This document shows positions 1-6,141 of a stretch of DNA of 9,739 nucleotides, in pieces. Each line of letters begins with the position of its first letter. The stretch's first letter is position 1. Origin of the DNA: Desulfoprunum sp. (GTDB lineage Bacteria; Desulfobacterota; Desulfobulbia; Desulfobulbales; Desulfocapsaceae); contig JAUYSF010000021.1 in the NCBI GenBank assembly GCA_030696435.1, positions 1-9,739 of the forward strand. The letters are read 5' to 3'. The notes below the pieces were generated by a model, which was not told the DNA's origin, made no database searches, and saw only the letters and a list, made by a program, of their open reading frames with translations. The translations under genes were made by a program, and so were the position numbers.

Positions 1-1524
1 CAGTCACACTTTCACACCTCGACACCGCTACCCTTTTCCTACAAACAGATCCAGCTTTTTTGGTTCTGTTTGCTGGATGTCCAGGCCCTGTTCAGTTTTT
101 ACAATCGCACTCTGGCCGGCACAACCACCGAAAAGATGCTCATCCAACTACGGACGCGGCTGTATGACCACCTTCAGTCCTTGCCAATAAGCTACTTCCA
201 TGCCCGAAAACACGGAGAAACCCTGGCCCTTCTGACAAACGATGCCGCTGTCTTGAGCGGCTTTGTAACCACTACCGCAGTCAGTCTGTTGCCGCACTTC
301 GGCACCGCCTGCGGAGCCCTGGTATGTATCTTTATGATCAGTCCGCTGATCGCCCTACTCTCCGCACTGCTCATCCCCTTTTTCTACCTCGCAACCAAAA
401 TCCTCGGACGCGGTATCCGCCTCATCTCGCGGCAGCTCATGCAGCAATATGCCGAGACCTTCTCCCTTGCTGAAGAAAACCTCGCTACTCTGCCAATCAT
501 TAAATCCTTCACCAGGGAGCCTCTTGAATCACGCCGCTTTGCCGATAGCAACAGTGAACTTTTTCGGCTATCAGCTAAATATATTCAGGCCCAGGCGAAA
601 TTGGCGCCTGTCATGAAATTGTTCTCTACCACCATCATTCTGATTATCCTGCTGATTATCAGTGACGATATTACCTCAGGGAAATTGCAGGCTGGTGATA
701 TTGTTAGTCTCATGCTCTATGGCATGCTGTTGACGCAACCTATCAGCAGACTTGCAGATACCTACGGCCAGGTTCAGCGGGCTATGGGGGCCGCAGAAAG
801 AATGTTGGCAGTTTTTTCGGTCAGACCTGAAGACCATTCCAAAGGTTTTCCCCTTCCACCGGTCCGGGGGCAGATACATTTTTCCGGAGTATCATTTACC
901 TATCCGGGCAGAGACCTTTTGTTAGATCGTCTCGATCTCCAGATCGCCCAGGGCGAGACGGTGGCAATTACCGGGGTGAATGGCGCGGGCAAAAGCACAA
1001 TCGCCCATCTCCTCATGCGCTTTGCCAAACCACATGAGGGAATGATTTTTATCGACGGCATCAACATCAGCGATGTCAGGCTCGATAGCCTGCGCTCCCA
1101 GATTGGCCTGGTGCAGCAGCAGGTCCTGCTGCAAAATAGCACCGTTGCTGAGAATATCCTCTTCGGTAGACCGGGGGCTGATCAGAAGGCCATCGAAGCG
1201 GCTGCCAGGGCAGCGCACGCCCACGAGTTCATCGAAAAACTGCCGCAGGGTTACAATACCCTCATCGGCGATCAGGGCATCAGGCTCTCCGGTGGCCAAA
1301 AACAGCGCCTTTCTCTGGCCCGTGCCCTGCTCAAAGACCCGGCTATCCTCATCCTCGATGAAGCCACCGCTATGTTCGACCCTGAAGGAGAGGTGAGTTT
1401 CATCAGGGAAAACCGGGATCTGCTGAGCAGGCGAACCGTCATTCTGATAACCCACCGCCCAGCGAGTCTGGCCCTGGCGGACCGCATCCTGCGCCTTGAA
1501 AATGGTATCTTGACGCCTGCCTAG
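1..1524 (+). CDS. ABC exporter half-transporter (TMD-NBD fusion), 5' end missing
   Basis: This is a type I ABC exporter half-transporter, which would homodimerise in the inner membrane and use ATP to move a lipid, peptide or drug outward. The frame is open from base 1, so the start codon and the first membrane helices lie outside the window; the TTG at 70 is not a credible start. Visible parts in order are the coupling region after TM2 (about 110-260), hydrophobic TM3-4 (about 280-400), TM5-6 (about 610-740) and the nucleotide-binding domain (about 870-1500). The NBD has Walker A GVNGAGKST (973-999), a Q-loop (IGLVQQQ, from about 1102), signature LSGGQ (1285-1299), Walker B ILILDE (from 1345) and H-loop ITHRP (about 1450). 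The D-loop reads AMFD rather than the usual SALD. A CDS for a GlmU-like protein follows 65 bases later. Substrate is unknown: MsbA-like lipid flipping is possible, and lasso export cannot be excluded. Confidence 0.9.
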   Translation, partial: QSHFHTSTPLPFSYKQIQLFWFCLLDVQALFSFYNRTLAGTTTEKMLIQLRTRLYDHLQSLPISYFHARKHGETLALLTNDAAVLSGFVTTTAVSLLPHFGTACGALVCIFMISPLIALLSALLIPFFYLATKILGRGIRLISRQLMQQYAETFSLAEENLATLPIIKSFTREPLESRRFADSNSELFRLSAKYIQAQAKLAPVMKLFSTTIILIILLIISDDITSGKLQAGDIVSLMLYGMLLTQPISRLADTYGQVQRAMGAAERMLAVFSVRPEDHSKGFPLPPVRGQIHFSGVSFTYPGRDLLLDRLDLQIAQGETVAITGVNGAGKSTIAHLLMRFAKPHEGMIFIDGINISDVRLDSLRSQIGLVQQQVLLQNSTVAENILFGRPGADQKAIEAAARAAHAHEFIEKLPQGYNTLIGDQGIRLSGGQKQRLSLARALLKDPAILILDEATAMFDPEGEVSFIRENRDLLSRRTVILITHRPASLALADRILRLENGILTPA

Positions 1525-1589
1525 ACGATCAGGTATTTTACAACTTCTCTTTGACCTACAGATTTTATATACAGTCAACAGGATCCCTG

Positions 1590-2621
1590 ATGTCATCTTC
1601 TCTTCCACTTACAGTCCTGATCCTGGCAGCCGGCAAAGGTACCAGGATGAAATCAACCATGGCCAAGGTCCTGCACGAGGTGTTCTACGTGCCGATGATC
1701 CAGCATGTCCTCGAAGCTGTTCTCCCCCTTCAGCCATCTCGTACCCTGGTGGTTATTGGCCACCAGCAAGAGGAAGTGCGAAAGGCGCTTCACGGTTTTC
1801 CGGTCGATTATGTTACGCAGGAAAAACAGCTGGGCACCGGTCATGCCGTGCTCGCTGCGGAACAGACACTTACCGGGACTGAGGGGACGGTCATGATCGT
1901 CTGCGGTGATACTCCACTCATCAGGGCTACAACCTTGCAGGAGATGTTTGACTCTCACTGTGCCCGTTCTGCAAGCCTGACCTTGATGACCACACAACTC
2001 GAAAATCCGTGCAATTACGGACGGATCCTTATGGCCCCCAATGGCGCAGTGGCCGGGATTGTCGAAGAAAAGGATGCCACCCCCGAGCAGAAAACCATCC
2101 GGGAAATCAACGCCGGCATCTACTGTGTCAAAAAAGAATTTCTGTTTGAGGCGCTGCACCAGGTCGGCACGGACAACAGCCAGGGCGAGGTATACCTTAC
2201 CGATATTGTCTCGCTGGCCGTAGCCGCAGGCCTCAGGGTAGAGCGCTTTGTCACCCCGAAAGCCCAGGATGTTCTCGGGGTCAACTCCCGGGTCGAACTG
2301 GCAGCGGCCCATAGAGAAATCCAGTCCAGGCGCAATATCGAGTTGATGCTCCAGGGTGTGAGTATGCACAGCCCCGAGACTATTTCCGTCTCAACTGGCA
2401 CAACTATTGGCCGGGATACCCTGCTCATGGCCAGTGTGCAAATCCATGGATTAAGCAGGATCGGCAAATCGTGCCGCATTGAGCCGGGTGTCATTCTCCA
2501 TGATTGTGTACTTGGCGACAATGTCCACGTCGGCGCCTACAGTTATCTCAAGGATTGCACAGTGCCATCGGAGACTGTCATAGGCCCTTTTAGCCAGGAT
2601 TTCGCAGCCGAAAGGCCCTGA
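1590..2621 (+). CDS. glmU: Short GlmU-type UDP-N-acetylglucosamine pyrophosphorylase lacking the acetyltransferase domain
   Basis: The protein should transfer UMP from UTP to N-acetylglucosamine-1-phosphate, making UDP-GlcNAc for peptidoglycan and LPS in the cytoplasm. The N-terminal nucleotidyltransferase domain is complete: LAAGKGTRM (residues 12-20), the following Lys26, QLGTGHA (80-86), GDTPL (107-111, Mg-binding Asp108), NAGIY (174-178) and the metal-binding Asn232 region. About 80 residues of hexapeptide-like beta-helix follow (262-335), then the protein stops at VIGPFSQDFAAERP. It has 343 residues against about 456 in E. coli GlmU and ends before all the acetyltransferase catalytic residues known from E. 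coli (Arg333, Lys351, His363 and beyond). I chose ATG 1590 because AGGA (1580-1583) lies 6 bases upstream; an in-frame TTG at 1551 has no ribosome site. No remnant of the missing part follows, since the next gene begins 61 bases on. The sugar-phosphate specificity is inferred from similarity. Confidence 0.85.
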   Translation: MSSSLPLTVLILAAGKGTRMKSTMAKVLHEVFYVPMIQHVLEAVLPLQPSRTLVVIGHQQEEVRKALHGFPVDYVTQEKQLGTGHAVLAAEQTLTGTEGTVMIVCGDTPLIRATTLQEMFDSHCARSASLTLMTTQLENPCNYGRILMAPNGAVAGIVEEKDATPEQKTIREINAGIYCVKKEFLFEALHQVGTDNSQGEVYLTDIVSLAVAAGLRVERFVTPKAQDVLGVNSRVELAAAHREIQSRRNIELMLQGVSMHSPETISVSTGTTIGRDTLLMASVQIHGLSRIGKSCRIEPGVILHDCVLGDNVHVGAYSYLKDCTVPSETVIGPFSQDFAAERP

Positions 2622-2682
2622 AGCATCTCCTACAATTTTATTATCAGTCTGAATTATTGACCATATCTTGACGGAGCAGAGC

Positions 2683-3972
2683 ATGAGCAAACCCAAATCA
2701 ATGTACTCAACCATCCTCGGCGACCATTTCCCCATGGAGATGACGATCTCTTTTGGCGATCAGACCCTGGTCTATCGCAAACGGACCTGGAAGATTCCAC
2801 AGGAAGATGGCAGTGTTGACGAACGTGGGGTCCGCTATGGCGAAAACCCCGACCAGGAGGCCGCCCTTTATGAATTGGTCAACGGCAATTTGGCATTGGG
2901 CGACTGCTCCTTCATCGAACCGGGAAATGGGCTTGTGTCGGCGATCCAGGTTGAAGACATGCTGCAAGTCGGCAAACATCCCGGCAAGATCAATCTGACA
3001 GATATCGATAACGGCCTCAATATTCTCAAATACCTGATGGATCGGCCGGCCGCTGTCATACTCAAGCACAACAACCCCTGTGGTGCGGCCTATGGCGCAA
3101 CCCTGGCACAGGCCTTTGACAGGGCCAACCGCTGTGACCGCATCGCGGCCTTTGGTGGAGCAGTGGTCATGAGCCGAGCCTGCGACCGAGACACGGCGGA
3201 ACTCCTCGCCTCGAACTATTTGGAGGTGGTCTGTGCCCCGGATTTTGAGGAAGGAAGCTTGGAAATCCTAAAAAAGGGAAAAAACCTACGGATTATCCGG
3301 ATCGCCGCAATCGACCGCCTGGCTGAGTTCGAGAAATTCCGCGTTATCGATTTCAAGAGCCTGATTGACGGTGGCATGATCGTCCAGCAGTCGGCCATCA
3401 ACTCCATCCGCACACCGACTGATCTCAAACCGGCAATCGCAACCTGGCAGGGCAAGGAATACCGCTGCGAGCGCCAGCCCACCCAGCGGGAGATTGACGA
3501 CATGCTCTTTGGCTGGGCCGTCGAACACGGTGTCACTTCCAACTCTGTGCTATATGTCAAGGATGGCTGTACCGTGGGCATCGGCACGGGAGAGCAAGAT
3601 CGGGTCGGTGTGGCGGAGATTGCCGTGCACAAGGCCTATATCAAATACGCAGACATCCTCTGCTTTGATGCCTACGGCATACCTTACGCCGATCTGGAAC
3701 TGGCTATCAGCAAGGGTCAGCGTGACAAAGCAGAAAAAGAGGAGATCGATGTGCAGGTAAAAAATGAGAGGGCCGGCATCCCCGGCTCGGTGATGATCTC
3801 CGATGCCTTCTTCCCCTTTCGGGATGGGGCAGATGTAGGAATAAGACAAGGGATTTCCGCCATCCTACAGGCCGGTGGCTCAATGCGTGACTTTGAGACT
3901 ATTGAGGCCTGTAATGAGACTGATCCGCAGGTGGCTATGATGTTTACTGGACAACGATCTTTTAAGCACTGA
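2683..3972 (+). CDS. purH: Stand-alone AICAR formyltransferase (PurH C-terminal domain type)
   Basis: This enzyme transfers a formyl group from 10-formyltetrahydrofolate to AICAR, giving FAICAR in the penultimate step of IMP synthesis. Its 429 residues correspond only to the transformylase half of PurH; the N-terminal IMP cyclohydrolase (MGS-like) domain is absent. Family motifs in order are RYGENPDQ (51-58), KHNNPCGAA (128-136, carrying the Lys-His catalytic pair), AFGGAVVMS (156-164), TSNSVLYVKDG with GIGTGEQDR (285-307), ISDAFFPFRD (372-381) and a QRSFKH C-terminus. ATG 2683 is favoured over the upstream in-frame TTG at 2668 because GGAG (2673-2676) sits 6 bases before it. It follows the GlmU gene on the same strand with no clear terminator between them, so they may be co-transcribed. 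The cyclohydrolase step must be supplied elsewhere. Identity is firm; use of the symbol purH for a one-domain version is a convention. Confidence 0.92.
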   Translation: MSKPKSMYSTILGDHFPMEMTISFGDQTLVYRKRTWKIPQEDGSVDERGVRYGENPDQEAALYELVNGNLALGDCSFIEPGNGLVSAIQVEDMLQVGKHPGKINLTDIDNGLNILKYLMDRPAAVILKHNNPCGAAYGATLAQAFDRANRCDRIAAFGGAVVMSRACDRDTAELLASNYLEVVCAPDFEEGSLEILKKGKNLRIIRIAAIDRLAEFEKFRVIDFKSLIDGGMIVQQSAINSIRTPTDLKPAIATWQGKEYRCERQPTQREIDDMLFGWAVEHGVTSNSVLYVKDGCTVGIGTGEQDRVGVAEIAVHKAYIKYADILCFDAYGIPYADLELAISKGQRDKAEKEEIDVQVKNERAGIPGSVMISDAFFPFRDGADVGIRQGISAILQAGGSMRDFETIEACNETDPQVAMMFTGQRSFKH

Positions 3973-4000
3973 AACATACACAATCTATTGATTAAGAAAT

Positions 4001-4029
4001 GAGCGGAAGCTTTCAAAATTTCCGCTTTT
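4001..4029 (+). terminator. Intrinsic terminator after the formyltransferase gene, possibly bidirectional
   Basis: AGCGGAA (4002-4008) pairs with TTCCGCT (4020-4026) around an 11-base loop, and a G-T pair (4001/4027) can extend the stem. It is followed by a short T run on the + strand. On the - strand the same hairpin is followed by CATTTCTTA, so it could also stop transcripts arriving from the kinase gene that ends at 4066. It lies between two convergent transcription units, where a shared terminator is expected. Confidence 0.7.
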
Positions 4030-4065
4030 CTGAATCTTTTTTCCGTCTTTCTGGCGCATAGATTT

Positions 4066-4968
4066 CTATAAACGTCTCGTATGTTCTTCTATTACTCGTC
4101 CAAGAACGTTGAGTTGATTGATGTCATACGACCGAACAAGATTAAAACATGGAACTGATTTTACAAGGTGCGCGTATTGCTCGAATCTTTTTATTTCCTC
4201 TGCCGGATATGATTTTTGAGGACAAAAACCATAAGCATGCACCATGAGATCAAGAATGGCCTGCTTCGCTTTTATTACATCAACAACAGTTTTTTCGCCC
4301 CACTTCAAGAAATAGATTCCAGCAAGTTTCCCATTACCTTCACTAAAACTCCCAGGATATATCTGATATCTCTTCTTGATTGAAGCTCTATCAAGTTGTG
4401 AGAGTTTTTCTGACGAAAGGCCTAACTCCAGCGCAACGCGAGGACCGATTTTCATCCATGGATATCCTTGAGAAACCAAATAATTCGTTAGGTCAATAGC
4501 CACCACATCATCAGTGACTAGTTTGTGTCCTGCCTGTAGGAGCGAACATACCGTCGTTGATTTACCGACTCCACTTGTACCAATAAAGCAGATAACCTTA
4601 CCACAGATTTCAACAGCACTGGCATGTAAAACAAGAAAATCTCGTTGGAGTAGCACGATACCCATTGGGGTGCCAAGCAGCGTATTAGCCAATAGTCCAG
4701 TATCTATTTCACCATTGGCGAGAGCAATATTGATCACACTCCCTTTGAGTATTGTAAAAACGGCCAAATCTCTGAAATAGAAAAAGGCCTCTTGAGGACC
4801 GACTGAGAAAAAAAAAGGGCGGTTATCATCAACTCCAGCTGGAGGATAATAATCACCCTTTAGATTAACCACCACATCAGCAGATAGCTGAAGCGATGGG
4901 AACAATTCTACTGGAAGCGCAACTTGCGATTGAACCTTTAATCCATAAATCGAATAACTATCTGCCAC
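4066..4968 (-). CDS. HprK-like kinase of the lasso-peptide cluster (putative tail-serine kinase)
   Basis: The 300-residue protein has an HPr kinase-like P-loop fold. Walker A is GTSGVGKST (residues 130-138), preceded by VLHASAVE with His115 and followed by VTDDVVAID with an Asp pair (153-154), the usual HprK-family arrangement. The N-terminal 110 residues form a beta-rich region without a recognised motif. Related kinases in paeninodin-type lasso clusters phosphorylate the side chain of the precursor's C-terminal serine. The precursor immediately upstream ends in Ser, so the same role is inferred here. The gene starts with GTG (4966-4968), 21 bases after the precursor stop, with only a weak AGCAGA ribosome site; the two are almost certainly on one transcript. 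No nucleotidyltransferase of the pseudomycoidin type follows. The HprK-related fold is confident; the substrate is inferred from context. Confidence 0.85.
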   Translation of the reverse strand: MADSYSIYGLKVQSQVALPVELFPSLQLSADVVVNLKGDYYPPAGVDDNRPFFFSVGPQEAFFYFRDLAVFTILKGSVINIALANGEIDTGLLANTLLGTPMGIVLLQRDFLVLHASAVEICGKVICFIGTSGVGKSTTVCSLLQAGHKLVTDDVVAIDLTNYLVSQGYPWMKIGPRVALELGLSSEKLSQLDRASIKKRYQIYPGSFSEGNGKLAGIYFLKWGEKTVVDVIKAKQAILDLMVHAYGFCPQKSYPAEEIKRFEQYAHLVKSVPCFNLVRSYDINQLNVLGRVIEEHTRRL

Positions 4969-4989
4969 TCTGCTTTAATTGATCACTTA

Positions 4990-5169
4990 CTAACTGCAAT
5001 TTCCGGCCGATTTGCAATTTCTTCCTTCATAAGCAAGGTCGCCGCTGCCTTTTGTTCCAATATTTCGAGTAAGCTCTCGAACATCTCCAAACACAGATAG
5101 ACGTGGGTTGCTCCACATTAGTTTGTTCTTTATTGTTTTTTCTTGGCAAGAATGATCTTCTCTATTCAT
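4990..5169 (-). CDS. Lasso peptide precursor (59 residues: 40-residue leader, predicted 19-residue core)
   Basis: The leader contains W19-x2-P22-x-L24-x3-G28-x5-T34, matching the RRE-binding lasso leader consensus YxxPxLx3Gx5T with Trp in place of Tyr. Thr39-Lys40 places Thr at -2, as required by most leader peptidases, so cleavage is predicted after Lys40. The core would be GSGDLAYEGRNCKSAGNCS. Gly1 and Glu8 can form an 8-residue macrolactam; the tail holds Cys12 and Cys18 and ends in Ser19. An alternative Gly38-Asp44 ring (7 residues) is possible but would lack Thr at -2. ATG 5169 is chosen over an in-frame upstream start at 5235 because GGAGG (5175-5179 on the complement) lies 5 bases before it and because the longer N-terminus is hydrophobic and unlike a lasso leader. 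The kinase gene follows at 21 bases. Product identity is inferred from the leader pattern and the neighbouring B1, B2, C and kinase genes. Confidence 0.85.
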   Translation of the reverse strand: MNREDHSCQEKTIKNKLMWSNPRLSVFGDVRELTRNIGTKGSGDLAYEGRNCKSAGNCS

Positions 5170-5174
5170 TGCTC

Positions 5175-5179
5175 CCTCC
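5175..5179 (-). promoter_or_regulatory. Strong ribosome binding site of the lasso precursor
   Basis: The complement reads GGAGG, 5 bases before the ATG at 5169. It decides the start of the precursor: no comparable site precedes the longer reading at 5235. A strong site fits the need to make the precursor in excess over the processing enzymes. Confidence 0.75.
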
Positions 5180-5183
5180 AACT

Positions 5184-5201
5184 CAATTAAACCAGTTAAA
5201 C
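5184..5201 (-). repeat. Tandem 9-base direct repeat in the presumed precursor 5' leader
   Basis: CAATTAAAC (5184-5192) is followed directly by CAGTTAAAC (5193-5201), eight of nine bases identical. It lies between the candidate promoter and the ribosome binding site, where a regulator or RNA-binding factor could act. It may also be a chance match in AT-rich sequence. Confidence 0.3.
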
Positions 5202-5221
5202 TCACGAAGACTACAATCATA

Positions 5222-5251
5222 TATATAAAATACACATCATCTGCTTATCAA
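5222..5251 (-). promoter_or_regulatory. Candidate sigma-70-type promoter ahead of the precursor gene
   Basis: On the complement, TTGATA (5246-5251, five of six to consensus) is followed after 18 bases by TATATA (5222-5227), inside an AT-rich stretch just downstream of the PEP-CTERM gene stop. Transcription would begin near 5215 and leave a leader of roughly 45 bases. This would let the precursor and kinase be expressed apart from the processing genes. The match is by eye only. Confidence 0.4.
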
Positions 5252-5263
5252 AAATCCCAGCCA

Positions 5264-6016
5264 CTACTTTTTCTGCCTGATCTTGCTGCCTAGAAGTCCT
5301 GCAATCCCACTGCCCAATAATAACAGTGTTGCTGGTTCGGGTACAGGAGCGCCACCATTGTCAGTATCCGCAATGAAAGATAAAGTACTATCAGTATCAA
5401 AACCATGCTTGTTGGGGTTAGTATTTGTAAACGTCAACAAAAGGTTACTGTAGAGATCTTTCTTCGGGGCGGAACCGTTGACAACCACCAATGTGCTATA
5501 AAGAGCAACAATATTAATATCCGTCGAGACGACTACTGAATCTGTAACCGTTACGCCAAAAGCATCTACATAGCTATCAGCAAAAGGCACACCGTCTCGC
5601 GAACCATCAGTGTTGACCAAAGAATCAACCAAAGGCTGGATATCAAAGATTGTATTTCCAGGGTTACCTTCTATTAAGATACTCATTATCTCAGAACCGC
5701 TTGAATCAAGGATCCAAGGAGTATCTAGGGTGTTGCCAGAAAAGCTTGACATATATAGATCCCAACCAGTTCCTGACGCACCACCACCCGTGCGATTTCC
5801 CCAATTGACAGTCTGAGTACCACCTCCAAAAAAGGTTGCCGTGATTCTCATTCCATTCATATCTGTGCTTGCAGTAGCCCAATCAGCCACTCCCGGCACA
5901 GAAATATTTGGTGGGGCATCATCTACATTTGTTACAATAGTGCCTGCTATTGCTGGCGTTGAACAGACAGCTGCAGTAGCCAGCAGAGCAATTGCGCTTA
6001 ATACATATTTCTTCAT
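5264..6016 (-). CDS. Secreted PEP-CTERM sorting domain protein
   Basis: The 250-residue protein begins with a signal peptide: Lys2-Lys3, a hydrophobic stretch, and AIA-G as the likely cleavage site (24/25). It ends with a PEP-CTERM sorting signal: VPEPAT (225-230), a hydrophobic helix LLLLGSGIAGLLG (231-243) and a basic tail KIRQKK (245-250). Such proteins are exported by Sec, recognised by an exosortase at the PEP motif, and end up at the cell surface or in extracellular matrix. The mature part is rich in Gly, Ser, Thr, Asp and Val and predicted beta-rich; I recognise no enzymatic motif. I chose ATG 6016 because AAGGAGAG (6021-6028 on the complement) precedes it by about 5 bases; an in-frame ATG at 6040 has no such site. 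It sits between the lasso cyclase (125 bases upstream) and the precursor (94 bases downstream), on the same strand. Its relation to the lasso peptide is unknown. Confidence 0.9.
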   Translation of the reverse strand: MKKYVLSAIALLATAAVCSTPAIAGTIVTNVDDAPPNISVPGVADWATASTDMNGMRITATFFGGGTQTVNWGNRTGGGASGTGWDLYMSSFSGNTLDTPWILDSSGSEIMSILIEGNPGNTIFDIQPLVDSLVNTDGSRDGVPFADSYVDAFGVTVTDSVVVSTDINIVALYSTLVVVNGSAPKKDLYSNLLLTFTNTNPNKHGFDTDSTLSFIADTDNGGAPVPEPATLLLLGSGIAGLLGSKIRQKK

Positions 6017-6108
6017 TGCACTCTCCTTATTGATTCCCATAAATCATGCACTTATAATTTTTTATGACCAGAGCCTACACGACATTTAGAATCTGATCAA
6101 CCTAATTG

Positions 6109-6114
6109 ATTATA
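6109..6114 (-). promoter_or_regulatory. Candidate -10 element ahead of the PEP-CTERM gene
   Basis: The complement reads TATAAT, a perfect -10 box, in the AT-rich 125-base gap after the cyclase stop and about 95 bases before the PEP-CTERM start. No convincing -35 box stands 16-18 bases upstream, so this is a weak call. If real, the PEP-CTERM gene has its own promoter separate from B1-B2-C. Confidence 0.25.
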
Positions 6115-6141
6115 TAAAGTTTTTGCAAAATTCATTCCATA

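Noticed and set aside
922..1608. Long open frame of 228 residues on the - strand opposite the ABC nucleotide-binding domain
   Set aside because: It lies wholly within a gene whose Walker and signature motifs are intact on the other strand; its translation has no domain-like pattern and it is explained by GC-rich codon bias.
1653..2369. Open frame of 238 residues on the - strand opposite glmU
   Set aside because: Shadow of the conserved GlmU coding frame; the translation shows no recognisable motif.
5004..5058. Alternative core starting at Gly38 with a 7-residue ring to Asp44
   Set aside because: Residue -2 would be Asn rather than the conserved Thr; Gly41 with Thr39 at -2 and Glu48 as acceptor fits the family better, though the alternative is not impossible.
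5170..5235. N-terminal extension of the lasso precursor starting with a hydrophobic segment (in-frame start at 5235)
   Set aside because: No ribosome site precedes it, while GGAGG stands just before ATG 5169; a hydrophobic N-terminus is not expected on a cytoplasmic lasso leader, and the candidate promoter and repeat occupy the same DNA.
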